Source of the DNA: Methylotenera sp.
Lineage (GTDB): Bacteria; Pseudomonadota; Gammaproteobacteria; Burkholderiales; Methylophilaceae
Direction of reading: 5' to 3'
Assembly: GCA_020622105.1 (NCBI GenBank)
Contig: JAHRYP010000022.1
Location: 1-40,554 of the forward strand
Length of the DNA stretch: 40,554 nucleotides
A program made the translations under genes and the position numbers. Position 1 is the first letter of the stretch; each line of letters begins with the position of its first letter. The notes beneath the pieces are model-generated. The model worked only from the letters and a program-made list of their open reading frames with translations. It was not told the DNA's origin and ran no database searches. Of the stretch, positions 8,328 to 16,484 are shown in pieces.

Positions 8328-8924
8328 TTATTTCTGCTTTATTTTCGGCATCGCTGCACGCAAATAATAAGCCATTGATAGTAATGTCAAAAATGCCGCA
8401 ACCACAATCAGGACATGTCCAACATCTTTGGTTTTAAATACGCCCAACGCACCCAGATCGACATCATTCCAATAGAGCAGAAGTATGATGGCCAACATTT
8501 GTGCCGCCGTTTTGATTTTACCTATCATCGCAACACCAACACTGCTGCGCTGACCTTCTCCAGCCATCCACTCACGCAGGGCACTAATTGCAATCTCGCG
8601 TCCAATGATGATAAGCGACACGATCGCTCCCACACGATCAAACTCAACCAGCACAATAAGCGCAGCTGCTACCATCAACTTATCAGCAACAGGATCTAGA
8701 AATGCACCAAATGAAGAAGTTTGTTTCAAGTAGCGCGCAAGATAACCGTCGAGCCAATCTGTTAAGGCTGCAATTATAAAGACAGCTGACGCAAACAAAT
8801 TCACCTGATGAGATGGCATCTCACCTAATGTACGCAAGTTTTCTGGCCAATAGAAGGCCCCCACAAATACGGGGATCAATAAAATGCGTAACCATGTCAG
8901 CATGGTTGGGACATTACAAATCAT
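8328..8924 (-). CDS. pgsA: CDP-diacylglycerol--glycerol-3-phosphate 3-phosphatidyltransferase
   Basis: This inner-membrane enzyme makes phosphatidylglycerol phosphate from CDP-diacylglycerol and glycerol-3-phosphate, the committed step to phosphatidylglycerol and cardiolipin. The 198-residue protein has the full CDP-alcohol phosphotransferase motif D-x2-D-G-x2-A-R-x8-G-x3-D-x3-D (Asp56, Asp59, Gly60, Ala63, Arg64, Gly73, Asp77, Asp81). Several membrane helices are visible. It lies 41 bases downstream of uvrC and upstream of tRNA genes, the same order as in E. coli. Confidence 0.95.
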   Translation of the reverse strand: MICNVPTMLTWLRILLIPVFVGAFYWPENLRTLGEMPSHQVNLFASAVFIIAALTDWLDGYLARYLKQTSSFGAFLDPVADKLMVAAALIVLVEFDRVGAIVSLIIIGREIAISALREWMAGEGQRSSVGVAMIGKIKTAAQMLAIILLLYWNDVDLGALGVFKTKDVGHVLIVVAAFLTLLSMAYYLRAAMPKIKQK

Positions 8925-8965
8925 TTAGCACAGCTCCCCTTGTTAATAAAACTACTTGCAGCTAC

Positions 8966-10765
8966 TTAATGCAGCTCTCCGTATATCTTTTCCGCCAGCG
9001 CCTGGCTAATGCCTTCAACATTGGCAATTTCGTCAATACTAGCACTTTTTACGCCATCTAGCCCACCAAAGCGAGTTAACAGGGCTTTGCGCCGCTTGGC
9101 ACCGATACCTTCAATATCCTCCAGACTGGAATGAAGTCTAGCCTTACTGCGTTTTGCACGATGCCCGGTAATAGCAAAACGGTGTGATTCATCACGTATC
9201 TGCTGTAGCAGATGCAAGCCTTTATTATCTTTCTCCAGATTAATCATTTCTCCGGTGTCAGAAAAAATCATCGTCTCCAGACCTGGCCTGCGCTCTTCAC
9301 CTTTAGCAATGCCCACCAGCAAAATATCATCCAGACCGACTTCGGCCATGACCTCCATCGCCACACCGAGCTGGCCTTTGCCGCCATCAATAAATACCAG
9401 ATCCGGGCGCACACCCTCTCCTGCCGCTACTTTCTTATAACGCCGTGTTAGTACGTCGCGCATAGCGGCGTAATCATCTCCCGGCGTAATACCAGTGATG
9501 TTATAGCGGCGATACTCGCTATTCTGCATGTCACCGCGGTCAAATACGACACAACTTGCCACGGTTGCCTCGCCCATAGTGTGGCTGATATCAAAACATT
9601 CTATACGCTCAGTACTGTCAGGTAAGCGCAATGCCTCACGCAATGCTACCAATTTAGCCGCCTGATTCGCAGAAGTTGCTGCACGCTGGCCCAATGCAAG
9701 CTCTGCATTGGTTTGCGCCATTTTGAGCCACACGCGCTTATCACCAATAGCATTGGTATTGATCTTCACCTTGCGCCCGGCCTGCTCGCTTAAAACCTCT
9801 TCCAGTACGGACGTTTCAATTTTTATGCCTGTCACTATCAGGGGCGGGGTATTCTGCGCCACATAATGCTGAGCAATAAATGCCTCCATGCTGTTTTCCA
9901 GCGTTTCACCATCCGTGTTTTTAGGCATGTAACTTCTATCACCCAAATGACGGCCGCCTCGAATCATCACCAGGTTTATGCAATGCTGTCCCTGCAGCTC
10001 AGCACATGCAATCACATCAGCATCTGATACATTAAAATCACTCACGAATTGCTTGGCTTGAACTTGGCGCAAAGCCTGTATGCGGTCGCGGAACAAGGCG
10101 GCCTGCTCATACTCCTGATTGGCTGCTGCGATATTCATCTGCTCGCCAAGCACATCCATCACCTCATTCGTCTTGCCTTGCAGGAACATAGCAGCCTGAT
10201 GCACGTCATTACGGTAATCTTCATCTGAAATCAGCCCCACACAAGGTGCGGTACAACGCTCAATCTGATGCTGCAGGCATGGTCGGCTACGATTTGCAAA
10301 CACGGTATTTTCGCAAGTACGCAGCTTGAATACTTTCTGCAATAACTGAATGCTCTCGCGCACTGCAACCGAGTTGGGGAATGGTCCGAAATACTGATTA
10401 CCTTTGCGCTGCGCACCACGATGAAAAGCCAGACGCGAAAACTCGTCGCCGGTTAATGTGATGTAAGGGTAAGATTTATCATCACGAAACAACACGTTGT
10501 AACGCGGCATCAAACCCTTAATCAGGTTGTTTTCCAGCAGCAATGCTTCCGCCTCGCTTCGGGTAACCGTAGTTTCAATTTTGACCACATTACTCACCAT
10601 CATGCGCGTACGCGGACTCGGCAAGTTTTTATTAAAATATGATGAAACGCGTTTTTTAAGGTCTTTGGCTTTGCCTACATAAATAACCTCGTCCGCAGCG
10701 TTGATCATGCGATACACGCCAGGCAGGTTGGGCAGGTTTTTTAAGATAGGTTTAGGATCAAACAT
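8966..10765 (-). CDS. uvrC: UvrABC excinuclease subunit C
   Basis: UvrC makes both incisions in nucleotide excision repair. The 599-residue protein has an N-terminal GIY-YIG nuclease (GVY at 16-18, IYVG at 28-31, Arg39). A cysteine cluster (about 148-176, including RTCEN, RPCLQ and RCTAPC) is consistent with the Fe-S site reported for this family. A UVR helical hairpin follows near 210-235, then an RNase H-like nuclease domain (CFDISHTMGE, VFIDGGKGQL). Two helix-hairpin-helix motifs lie at the C-terminus (IEGIGAKRRKALL and VEGISQALAEKI). The length is typical and pgsA follows on the same strand. Confidence 0.96.
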   Translation of the reverse strand: MFDPKPILKNLPNLPGVYRMINAADEVIYVGKAKDLKKRVSSYFNKNLPSPRTRMMVSNVVKIETTVTRSEAEALLLENNLIKGLMPRYNVLFRDDKSYPYITLTGDEFSRLAFHRGAQRKGNQYFGPFPNSVAVRESIQLLQKVFKLRTCENTVFANRSRPCLQHQIERCTAPCVGLISDEDYRNDVHQAAMFLQGKTNEVMDVLGEQMNIAAANQEYEQAALFRDRIQALRQVQAKQFVSDFNVSDADVIACAELQGQHCINLVMIRGGRHLGDRSYMPKNTDGETLENSMEAFIAQHYVAQNTPPLIVTGIKIETSVLEEVLSEQAGRKVKINTNAIGDKRVWLKMAQTNAELALGQRAATSANQAAKLVALREALRLPDSTERIECFDISHTMGEATVASCVVFDRGDMQNSEYRRYNITGITPGDDYAAMRDVLTRRYKKVAAGEGVRPDLVFIDGGKGQLGVAMEVMAEVGLDDILLVGIAKGEERRPGLETMIFSDTGEMINLEKDNKGLHLLQQIRDESHRFAITGHRAKRSKARLHSSLEDIEGIGAKRRKALLTRFGGLDGVKSASIDEIANVEGISQALAEKIYGELH

Positions 10766-10802
10766 GAGCGTATTTTAACAGCCCATGACTTGAATGGATT
10801 GC

Positions 10803-10846
10803 ATCAGGGGCAACAAATATGATGATTAATATTTGTTACCCCTGAT
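10803..10846. repeat. 18-bp inverted repeat between mxaD and uvrC
   Basis: The arms ATCAGGGGCAACAAATAT (10803-10820) and ATATTTGTTACCCCTGAT (10829-10846) pair at 17 of 18 positions around an 8-base loop. There is no clear T-run on the minus strand. It could be a structured 3' end for mxaD, an operator for uvrC, or both. Its arm shares TCAGGGGTA and a nearby ACA with the second inverted repeat upstream of mxaR. Confidence 0.8.
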
Positions 10847-10875
10847 ATTTTAAAACGTATTGATAAGCTTTAGAC

Positions 10876-11397
10876 TTACTCTGAAATTTTCTTGACGTTT
10901 TCCAGACCTGATCTGAAAATACCGCTGATTGCCGCTTTAGCTGCAGCATCATCTTGCCCTGCTGCACCTGGGTTAGCTGGGTCTTTACGTTTAAACATAG
11001 CACGCCATGTCACAATGGTTTTACCATCGGCAGTTGCTTCCACCTTAAGCGTTGCGCCGTACTCACGCACCGGCAGAACACTTTCGGTGATTTCATATTT
11101 AACCGTCATCCCTGCTGCATCATAACTCGTCAGCACTTCGTTAATGTTTCCGCCATCCTGCGTAGTCAGTACGCGAGTAGCGCCAACTTCATCTGCCTTA
11201 CCTGAAGTAATTACAGTTTTAGCAATCGCTGGGTGCCAGCTCATGTCGCCAAAACTACCGATTTTTGCCCATACTTTATCTGCAGGCGCATTTATTTCAA
11301 TGGAATCTTTATAACGGATTGTCTCGTCAATAGCAGCTGAAGCGCTGTTAGTAAATGCAACCATGGAAACCAGCAACGCTGAAAAAAACTTACTCAT
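10876..11397 (-). CDS. mxaD: MxaD-like periplasmic SRPBCC protein
   Basis: MxaD is a periplasmic protein of about 17 kDa reported to promote electron transfer between methanol dehydrogenase and cytochrome cL in Methylobacterium. The 173-residue product has a signal peptide (1-21, cleavage after SASA). A single SRPBCC/START-like domain follows, with the typical opening around DSIEINAPADKVWAKIGSFGDMSWHP and a C-terminal helix. Many generic SRPBCC proteins look alike. The name is supported by the mxaRSACKL operon 3 kb away and by the methylotroph context. The ribosome binding site GAGGGG lies 5 bases before ATG. Confidence 0.75.
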   Translation of the reverse strand: MSKFFSALLVSMVAFTNSASAAIDETIRYKDSIEINAPADKVWAKIGSFGDMSWHPAIAKTVITSGKADEVGATRVLTTQDGGNINEVLTSYDAAGMTVKYEITESVLPVREYGATLKVEATADGKTIVTWRAMFKRKDPANPGAAGQDDAAAKAAISGIFRSGLENVKKISE

Positions 11398-11427
11398 AAA
11401 ACCCCTCAGAAATAAATTAAATATTGA

Positions 11428-11462
11428 ATAAAAAATTAGCGCCTACGAATTAATAGGCGCCT
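11428..11462 (-). terminator. Intrinsic terminator after the tautomerase gene
   Basis: On the minus strand a 7-bp GC-rich stem (TAGGCGC/GCGCCTA, 11454-11460 with 11439-11445) and an 8-base loop are followed by AATTTTTT. It lies between the tautomerase stop and the mxaD start, so mxaD probably has its own promoter. Confidence 0.7.
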
Positions 11463-11503
11463 AGAAATATACAGGTTTGTTAAACAAATTTGTATGGTAA
11501 TTA

Positions 11504-11686
11504 TCAGGAATCTAATAATTCTCCTGCAATTGCCCAGTCTTCATAAGCCACTTCTTCAAATGTAATGTAAGTATATGATTTTGGCTTATGCGCGACACGC
11601 TCCAGCGTTTCGGTGATCTCTTTAGCGATCTGTGCTTTTTGTTCACGGGTCACTTCACCAGCAAGTTTAATATTGACGTATGGCAT
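11504..11686 (-). CDS. 4-oxalocrotonate tautomerase family protein
   Basis: This 60-residue protein has the family's Met-Pro start, so removal of Met would expose the catalytic N-terminal Pro (PYVNIKLAGEVTREQK). The beta-alpha-beta layout fits one subunit of a hexameric 4-OT-like enzyme. The ribosome binding site AAAGGAG precedes the ATG. It lies 24 bases downstream of the uracil-DNA glycosylase gene. No aromatic meta-cleavage genes are nearby, so the substrate is unknown. Confidence 0.8.
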   Translation of the reverse strand: MPYVNIKLAGEVTREQKAQIAKEITETLERVAHKPKSYTYITFEEVAYEDWAIAGELLDS

Positions 11687-11710
11687 GTTGTTTCTCCTTT
11701 ATTGATTACT

Positions 11711-12364
11711 TCACAGAAAATCTGATGCTTGTAGTTCAATCTTAATCGCTGCAAAAACATCATGAAACATCACCTCTGTCAGCCGCCTGGTTTGCGTGTT
11801 GTAACGGCTGCAATGGTAGCTGTCATATAACGCCAGCCCATTCGGCAATATGTGTCGTGCAGCATGACCAAACTTGTAGTCTTTAACTTTAACCGCGAAG
11901 GCTTTCAGCACAGCGGCATGCGCCACATTACCTAATGCAAGAATGATGCTGCCTGGCGCTAAAAGTTTCAATTCATTCGATATGAATTGATTGCAGGTGG
12001 CAACTTCAACTGGCAACGGTTTATTATCCGGCGGCAGGCATTTCACGGCATTGCTGATGCGGCAATTGATCAGTTGCAGGTCATCATCGGCTGAAACCGA
12101 TATCGGCTTTGTTGCAAAGCCATATTTATAAAGCGTCTCATACAGCAGCACACCCGCATAATCACCAGTAAAAGGGCGTCCGGTCTGGTTGGCACCATGC
12201 ATACCAGGCGCTAACCCGACGATAACAAGCTTTGCATTGGCATCGCCAAATGCAGGCACTGGCTTGCAAAAATAGCTTGGATGCTTTGCTTTCACTTCAT
12301 CCAAAAAACTGGCCAGGCGCTCACACTGGCGGCAATTTATATCAAAAGTTACCGGAGCATTCAT
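11711..12364 (-). CDS. Uracil-DNA glycosylase, Fe-S family (family 5-like)
   Basis: This is a DNA repair enzyme that removes uracil and, in family 5, some other deaminated bases. It shows the loop GLAPGMHGANQTGRPFTGD (motif A, without the Asp or Asn that acts in other families) and the C-terminal motif HCSRYNTQTRRLT. The cysteines CRQC near the N-terminus, with later Cys residues (KCLPP and TCNQF), fit a 4Fe-4S site. The ATG at 12364 overlaps the upstream transporter stop as ATGA, so I prefer it. A second ATG at 12373 would add three residues. It lies with the transporter and tautomerase genes on the minus strand. Confidence 0.85.
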   Translation of the reverse strand: MNAPVTFDINCRQCERLASFLDEVKAKHPSYFCKPVPAFGDANAKLVIVGLAPGMHGANQTGRPFTGDYAGVLLYETLYKYGFATKPISVSADDDLQLINCRISNAVKCLPPDNKPLPVEVATCNQFISNELKLLAPGSIILALGNVAHAAVLKAFAVKVKDYKFGHAARHILPNGLALYDSYHCSRYNTQTRRLTEVMFHDVFAAIKIELQASDFL

Positions 12365-13044
12365 GGCGCACATTTCGCTGCATTGTTTTCACTGCGCAAG
12401 GTAATGATAATATCCCGCACCAGATTTAGCGTGAACACTAGCAATAGTAGGGAAATGAATAAAGACAGGATAGGGTCAATTGGCATCCAGCCCGTGAAAT
12501 AAATCACCACCCCTGCCGCAACTGCAGCAATCGAACCTAGCAAGTCGCCGACCACGTGCAAAAAGGCAGCACGGTTATTCAGGCTATCCCCGTGATGTGC
12601 AGCCTGATGGTGCAGCTGTTTAGCAACGATTAAATTAACAATCAAACCTAGTGTCGCAATGATAGTGAGGCCTAACCCCTGTACCTGATGCGGATTGTGA
12701 AAGCGATCTATTGCCTCAATTACCACATAAACAATCACCAGCAACATGGTAATTGCGTTGATGACAGAAACCGTCAGCTCTGCATAACTGACACCGGAGC
12801 GGTGCCGCGCCACATTTGGTCTTTTAGCCATTACACTTGCGAGCCAAGCCAGGCCTAATGCAACCACATCCGAGAACATGTGTCCGGCATCACTGAGCAA
12901 AGCCAACGAACCCGTGTACCAGCTCCCCACGGCTTCAACAACAGCAAAAATAAAAATCAGGGCAAACGGAATAAAGTAATGACTATGATCATCGTGCGGA
13001 TGTTCATGAGCGTGGTCGTCGTGATCGTGACTGTGTTTTGACAT
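12361..13044 (-). CDS. Cation diffusion facilitator, short form without C-terminal domain
   Basis: This is an inner-membrane metal/proton antiporter of the CzcD/ZitB type, likely for Zn, Co or Cd. The 227-residue protein has a His-rich N-terminus (HSHDHDDHAHEHPHDDHSH) and six predicted membrane helices. The metal-site residues are present in helix 2 (SDAGHMFSD) and helix 5 (HVVGDLLGS). It ends about 15 residues after helix 6, so the usual cytoplasmic C-terminal domain of about 80 residues is absent. The stop overlaps the glycosylase start as ATGA. No remnant of the missing domain is visible, because the next gene begins at once. Confidence 0.87.
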   Translation of the reverse strand: MSKHSHDHDDHAHEHPHDDHSHYFIPFALIFIFAVVEAVGSWYTGSLALLSDAGHMFSDVVALGLAWLASVMAKRPNVARHRSGVSYAELTVSVINAITMLLVIVYVVIEAIDRFHNPHQVQGLGLTIIATLGLIVNLIVAKQLHHQAAHHGDSLNNRAAFLHVVGDLLGSIAAVAAGVVIYFTGWMPIDPILSLFISLLLLVFTLNLVRDIIITLRSENNAAKCAP

Positions 13045-13217
13045 GTTGCGATTAACTTAGAAAGTAATTTACAGACGAAATGCTAACTGAAAACAAAGCG
13101 CTTTAGGGTGTTTAAATTTGTTTTTCATTACTATTTATTCAATCGAATGATTGATAAGGTAATTTTAGAAAATCATTAAAAGCTATAATGCTGAAACTTT
13201 ATTTTTAGTCTTGTCCC

Positions 13218-14060
13218 ATGTTAAGTTACCGCCACGCCTTCCACGCAGGCAACCACGCCGATGTACTCAAACACTATGTGCTCGGACTGGTGCTTGCCTA
13301 TACCGTACAAAAACCAAAACCTTACTGGTATATAGATACCCACGCAGGTGCGGGTATGTATAGCCTGCAGGAGGGGTATGCCACTCAGAACGCAGAATTT
13401 GAAGAAGGCATCAGCAAACTGATCGCTGCTAAAAACCTGCCAAAACCGCTAGCAGATTATGTAACACAGATTCAGTCTTTCAATGCCGGTACTATGGCGC
13501 TTTATCCTGGTTCGCCATCCATCGCTGAATTATATTTGCGCGCCGATGACAGAATGCGCCTGTTCGAGCTGCATCCAAATGATTACAAAATTCTTGATGA
13601 AAACTTTCACAGTTTTGGCAAACAGGTAAAAATCGAAATGCAGAATGGATTTGCCGGCATCAAGGCATGCCTGCCACCGCCACCCCGCCGCGCAGTGGTG
13701 CTGATTGACCCGCCCTATGAAGATAAACAGGATTACGAGCATGTAGTCGACACGATTAAAGACAGCCTGAAACGCTTTCCTACCGGTACTTATATCGTGT
13801 GGTACCCGATACTGCAGCGTGAGGAACCAGATGAAATGATAGACAGTCTTATCGCGCTGGATGTGCCAGACTGGCTACATGTCACCATGTCGATACACGC
13901 GCCTTCCGCTGAAGGCTTTGGCATGCATGGCAGTGGCTTATTTATCATCAACCCACCATGGACATTACCAAATACGCTGGATGAAACCATGCCAGTGCTG
14001 ACAGAATTGCTGGCACTGGATGAAACTGCACACTACACACTGAATAGTCACATCAGTTAA
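13218..14060 (+). CDS. rlmJ: 23S rRNA (adenine(2030)-N6)-methyltransferase
   Basis: RlmJ methylates A2030 of 23S rRNA using S-adenosylmethionine. The 280-residue protein matches the family from its opening (MLSYRHAFHAGNHADVLKH) to the catalytic N6-adenine methyltransferase motif DPPYED (about 164-169). The cofactor region is IDTHAGAGMY. It is a single gene with the divergent transporter gene upstream and a 170-base gap that must hold its promoter. Confidence 0.94.
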   Translation: MLSYRHAFHAGNHADVLKHYVLGLVLAYTVQKPKPYWYIDTHAGAGMYSLQEGYATQNAEFEEGISKLIAAKNLPKPLADYVTQIQSFNAGTMALYPGSPSIAELYLRADDRMRLFELHPNDYKILDENFHSFGKQVKIEMQNGFAGIKACLPPPPRRAVVLIDPPYEDKQDYEHVVDTIKDSLKRFPTGTYIVWYPILQREEPDEMIDSLIALDVPDWLHVTMSIHAPSAEGFGMHGSGLFIINPPWTLPNTLDETMPVLTELLALDETAHYTLNSHIS

Positions 14061-14130
14061 ATAAAAAATCGCTTTAAACTGATACAATATTTCAGGTTTA
14101 TATAACAATTTTCAAGGGCTTTAAAACGAT

Positions 14131-14673
14131 ATGCAAGACAAAAAAACACCATCCCCAACCGCTTACAAACAAAGCAATGTGATGACCAACATCCTGTTTG
14201 GCAGCCGCTGGTTACAATTACCGCTTTATTTAGGCTTGATCGTTGCACAGGCAGTCTATGTATTTTTCTTTGGTGTGGAGCTAGTACACCTGGTTGCAAA
14301 AGCCAACCAGCTGGTAGAAGCTGACATTATGCTGATTGTACTGGGTCTGATTGACGTTGTGATGATCTCGAACCTGCTGATCATGGTCATTGTGGGTGGT
14401 TACGAAACTTTCGTTTCGCGCCTCAATCTGGCTGGTCACCCGGATGAACCCGACTGGCTCTCACACGTAAATGCCAATCTGCTCAAGGTAAAACTGGCGA
14501 CGGCAATCATCGGTATTTCATCCATCCACCTGCTGAAAACCTTTATCAATGCAGAAAACCTGAGCGATAAAGTTTTGATCTGGCAAACCATTATTCACAT
14601 GACATTCGTGTTGTCAGCCGTAGCAATTGCCTATATCGACAAACTGATGTCACATAACAACGACCAGCACTGA
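14131..14673 (+). CDS. YqhA family membrane protein
   Basis: The 180-residue protein belongs to the YqhA/UPF0114 family of inner-membrane proteins of unknown function. It has about four predicted helices (about 28-50, 65-88, 125-143, 152-170). A conserved-looking cytoplasmic stretch GGYETFVSRL lies near 90-99. It follows rlmJ by 70 bases on the same strand. I cannot assign a substrate or partner. Confidence 0.85.
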   Translation: MQDKKTPSPTAYKQSNVMTNILFGSRWLQLPLYLGLIVAQAVYVFFFGVELVHLVAKANQLVEADIMLIVLGLIDVVMISNLLIMVIVGGYETFVSRLNLAGHPDEPDWLSHVNANLLKVKLATAIIGISSIHLLKTFINAENLSDKVLIWQTIIHMTFVLSAVAIAYIDKLMSHNNDQH

Positions 14674-14706
14674 AGCCTCATGACTGCACTCTAAATCTGC
14701 TGCAGT

Positions 14707-15819
14707 CTAAAAAGACTGCACTATTGAATCCGGTGCAGCCTCTACATGCTTCACTGAGAATGGATAGACCGCAATGGTCTTTTCATTCTCTGTTTCAACA
14801 CTCACCCGCCAGTCACCTTCTGCAAGACTACTCTTATAGGTATATCCCCTGAATCCATCATAACGGCCTCCAGAGATGCTGAATCCCGCCCTTGACTGTG
14901 TCGTCCACCCTGATTTTTTATTGTAATGCTGCCAGCGATGGTACAACTTGGTTTGTAAACCCGGCGGTGCAAAAACAGATGAAAAGCAGTAAACACGCTG
15001 GCCGGGCAGCAGTTCCAAATCATTGCTAGCTTTGCGCCAGAATACCCACCATGATGATGCCTGCTGTTTAAGCAGGTAATTGCCGTTTACTTTATTTAAG
15101 TCATAAGCCACAGCCACATCGCGCTTCACCAGCGGCACCGGTGGAATCATATCTGCAGTATAAGCAAACATCAGCAGCGCGGCGATAATACCTACAGGTT
15201 TAATGCTGCCGTAGTGCTGCGGCGTTTTCATGTAAAGCCAACACGCCAGTGCTGCACCCAACAATGTACTCAGATAAAACCATATAGCATGAATGCTGCC
15301 CAGCATAAACGGCAAGGCAAAGTTAAAAAGCAACATAGCGCACAAACCGAACATGGCCCAGCTTAGGGTAAATCGTTTGTACTCACTCTCCAGAAACTCG
15401 TTGGCAACCAGCAGAACACCGAGCACCAGTGAAGTCAGCCATGCCAGCCAATGACTGGAGCTTTTGAAATACAAAATAAATAAAGCGCTGAACAAACTAC
15501 CAAATAAAAACTGCAGCAGAAAATAAGGCAATCTGGGCGTATGCAGCATTTTTAACAACGAAATGACCTTGGCCTGCGGTTTTGATGAAGCATCTGCTGC
15601 TTCATCAACCGGACGGCCGATCAAATACAGAATAGCTGCGGCGCTGAACAGATATCCACTAAAAATCGCCAGATCTGAAGGCATGACATTGCGGCCGATG
15701 GTAATAGCATCCCACACGAATCCAGCGAAAAAGAAAATGACCGGGAAATAATCAGCAAGCTTGCGCACATGCTGCTTTATGATTTGCAGTCGGGGTGTTT
15801 GTGGTAATGGTGAAATCAT
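14707..15819 (-). CDS. DUF2914 domain-containing membrane protein
   Basis: The 370-residue protein has about eight membrane helices in its first 230 residues. A soluble C-terminal domain (about 275-365) matches the DUF2914 pattern: RVYCFSSVFAPPG, LYHRWQHYNKKSGW, and a GGRYDGFRGYTYKS strand. The function is unknown. It is convergent with the yqhA-like gene and separated by 33 bases. Confidence 0.78.
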   Translation of the reverse strand: MISPLPQTPRLQIIKQHVRKLADYFPVIFFFAGFVWDAITIGRNVMPSDLAIFSGYLFSAAAILYLIGRPVDEAADASSKPQAKVISLLKMLHTPRLPYFLLQFLFGSLFSALFILYFKSSSHWLAWLTSLVLGVLLVANEFLESEYKRFTLSWAMFGLCAMLLFNFALPFMLGSIHAIWFYLSTLLGAALACWLYMKTPQHYGSIKPVGIIAALLMFAYTADMIPPVPLVKRDVAVAYDLNKVNGNYLLKQQASSWWVFWRKASNDLELLPGQRVYCFSSVFAPPGLQTKLYHRWQHYNKKSGWTTQSRAGFSISGGRYDGFRGYTYKSSLAEGDWRVSVETENEKTIAVYPFSVKHVEAAPDSIVQSF

Positions 15820-15842
15820 TTATTAGAGACTCTAAAACACTA

Positions 15843-15984
15843 GGGCACTTTTATAAATACAGAGTTTGGGATGCAGGACAAGGCGCACGGAACGCAGAAA
15901 CCGGAATGTACACGAAGTACATGAGGATTTAGAGTACCGCGCAACGCAGTAATGCGCCCAAAAAATGTATTTATAGAAGTGCCC
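15843..15984. repeat. Dispersed inverted-repeat element A (142 bp)
   Basis: The terminal arms GGGCACTTTTATAAATAC (15843-15860) and GTATTTATAGAAGTGCCC (15967-15984) pair at 17 of 18 positions. The GC-rich core contains GGCGCACGGAACGCAG, GTACACGAAGTAC and TACCGCGCAACGCAG. Its core is homologous to the element at 25012-25132. One arm recurs at 40486-40503. It fills the gap between two minus-strand genes and starts one base after the upstream gene's stop codon. There is no transposase or coding capacity. Confidence 0.85.
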
Positions 15985-15985
15985 A

Positions 15986-16408
15986 TTAAATAAAGTGGCC
16001 GACTACATAACCAATCACAATCCCCGTAATCAGTGCAATCGTCACTGCACGGTAAGTCAGCACATCCTTGGAATAACCGCGTTTTATAGCAATATACGAA
16101 ACAAGATAACCGATTGCATTAAGCAGCCAGATAAAAGACAGACTCAGCACTTTAACGATAATAGGCCCGATAAAAGGCACCATCGCAATCAAACCCAGCA
16201 GCCATACCAGCGCATGTGAAGCAGCGGCTAAAAACAACGCCCCAGCGGTTACAGCATTTGCATGCCAGCCAAAATGCCACGCCAGATATACAGCCGCCAA
16301 CAGCAGGATACTTAAAGGCAGCATGAGTTTCCAGGCACCGCGCTTGGGTGGCTTGGTGACCGTTTCCGGGTCAAAAATTTCTGGTACTTCTGGGAGGTGC
16401 AGGGTCAT
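15986..16408 (-). CDS. Hypothetical membrane protein
   Basis: The 140-residue protein has a short Pro/Glu-rich N-terminus and about four hydrophobic segments (about 29-46, 53-75, 78-104, 119-139). I do not recognise a family. It sits between the acnB terminator and repeat element A on the minus strand. The ATG at 16408 has GGAGG-type sequence about 8 bases upstream only weakly. It looks like a genuine gene from its length and hydrophobic pattern, but no function can be given. Confidence 0.6.
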   Translation of the reverse strand: MTLHLPEVPEIFDPETVTKPPKRGAWKLMLPLSILLLAAVYLAWHFGWHANAVTAGALFLAAASHALVWLLGLIAMVPFIGPIIVKVLSLSFIWLLNAIGYLVSYIAIKRGYSKDVLTYRAVTIALITGIVIGYVVGHFI

Positions 16409-16429
16409 TGTATGCTCACATTACACGCT

Positions 16430-16470
16430 AAAAAAAGCCAGCCCATATCATAACAATATGGGCTGGCTTC
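16430..16470 (-). terminator. Rho-independent terminator of acnB
   Basis: On the minus strand a stem AAGCCAGCCCATAT/ATATGGGCTGGCTT encloses a short loop and is followed by seven T. It lies just after the acnB stop. Confidence 0.92.
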
Positions 16471-16484
16471 TGCTTGATAGAGAA

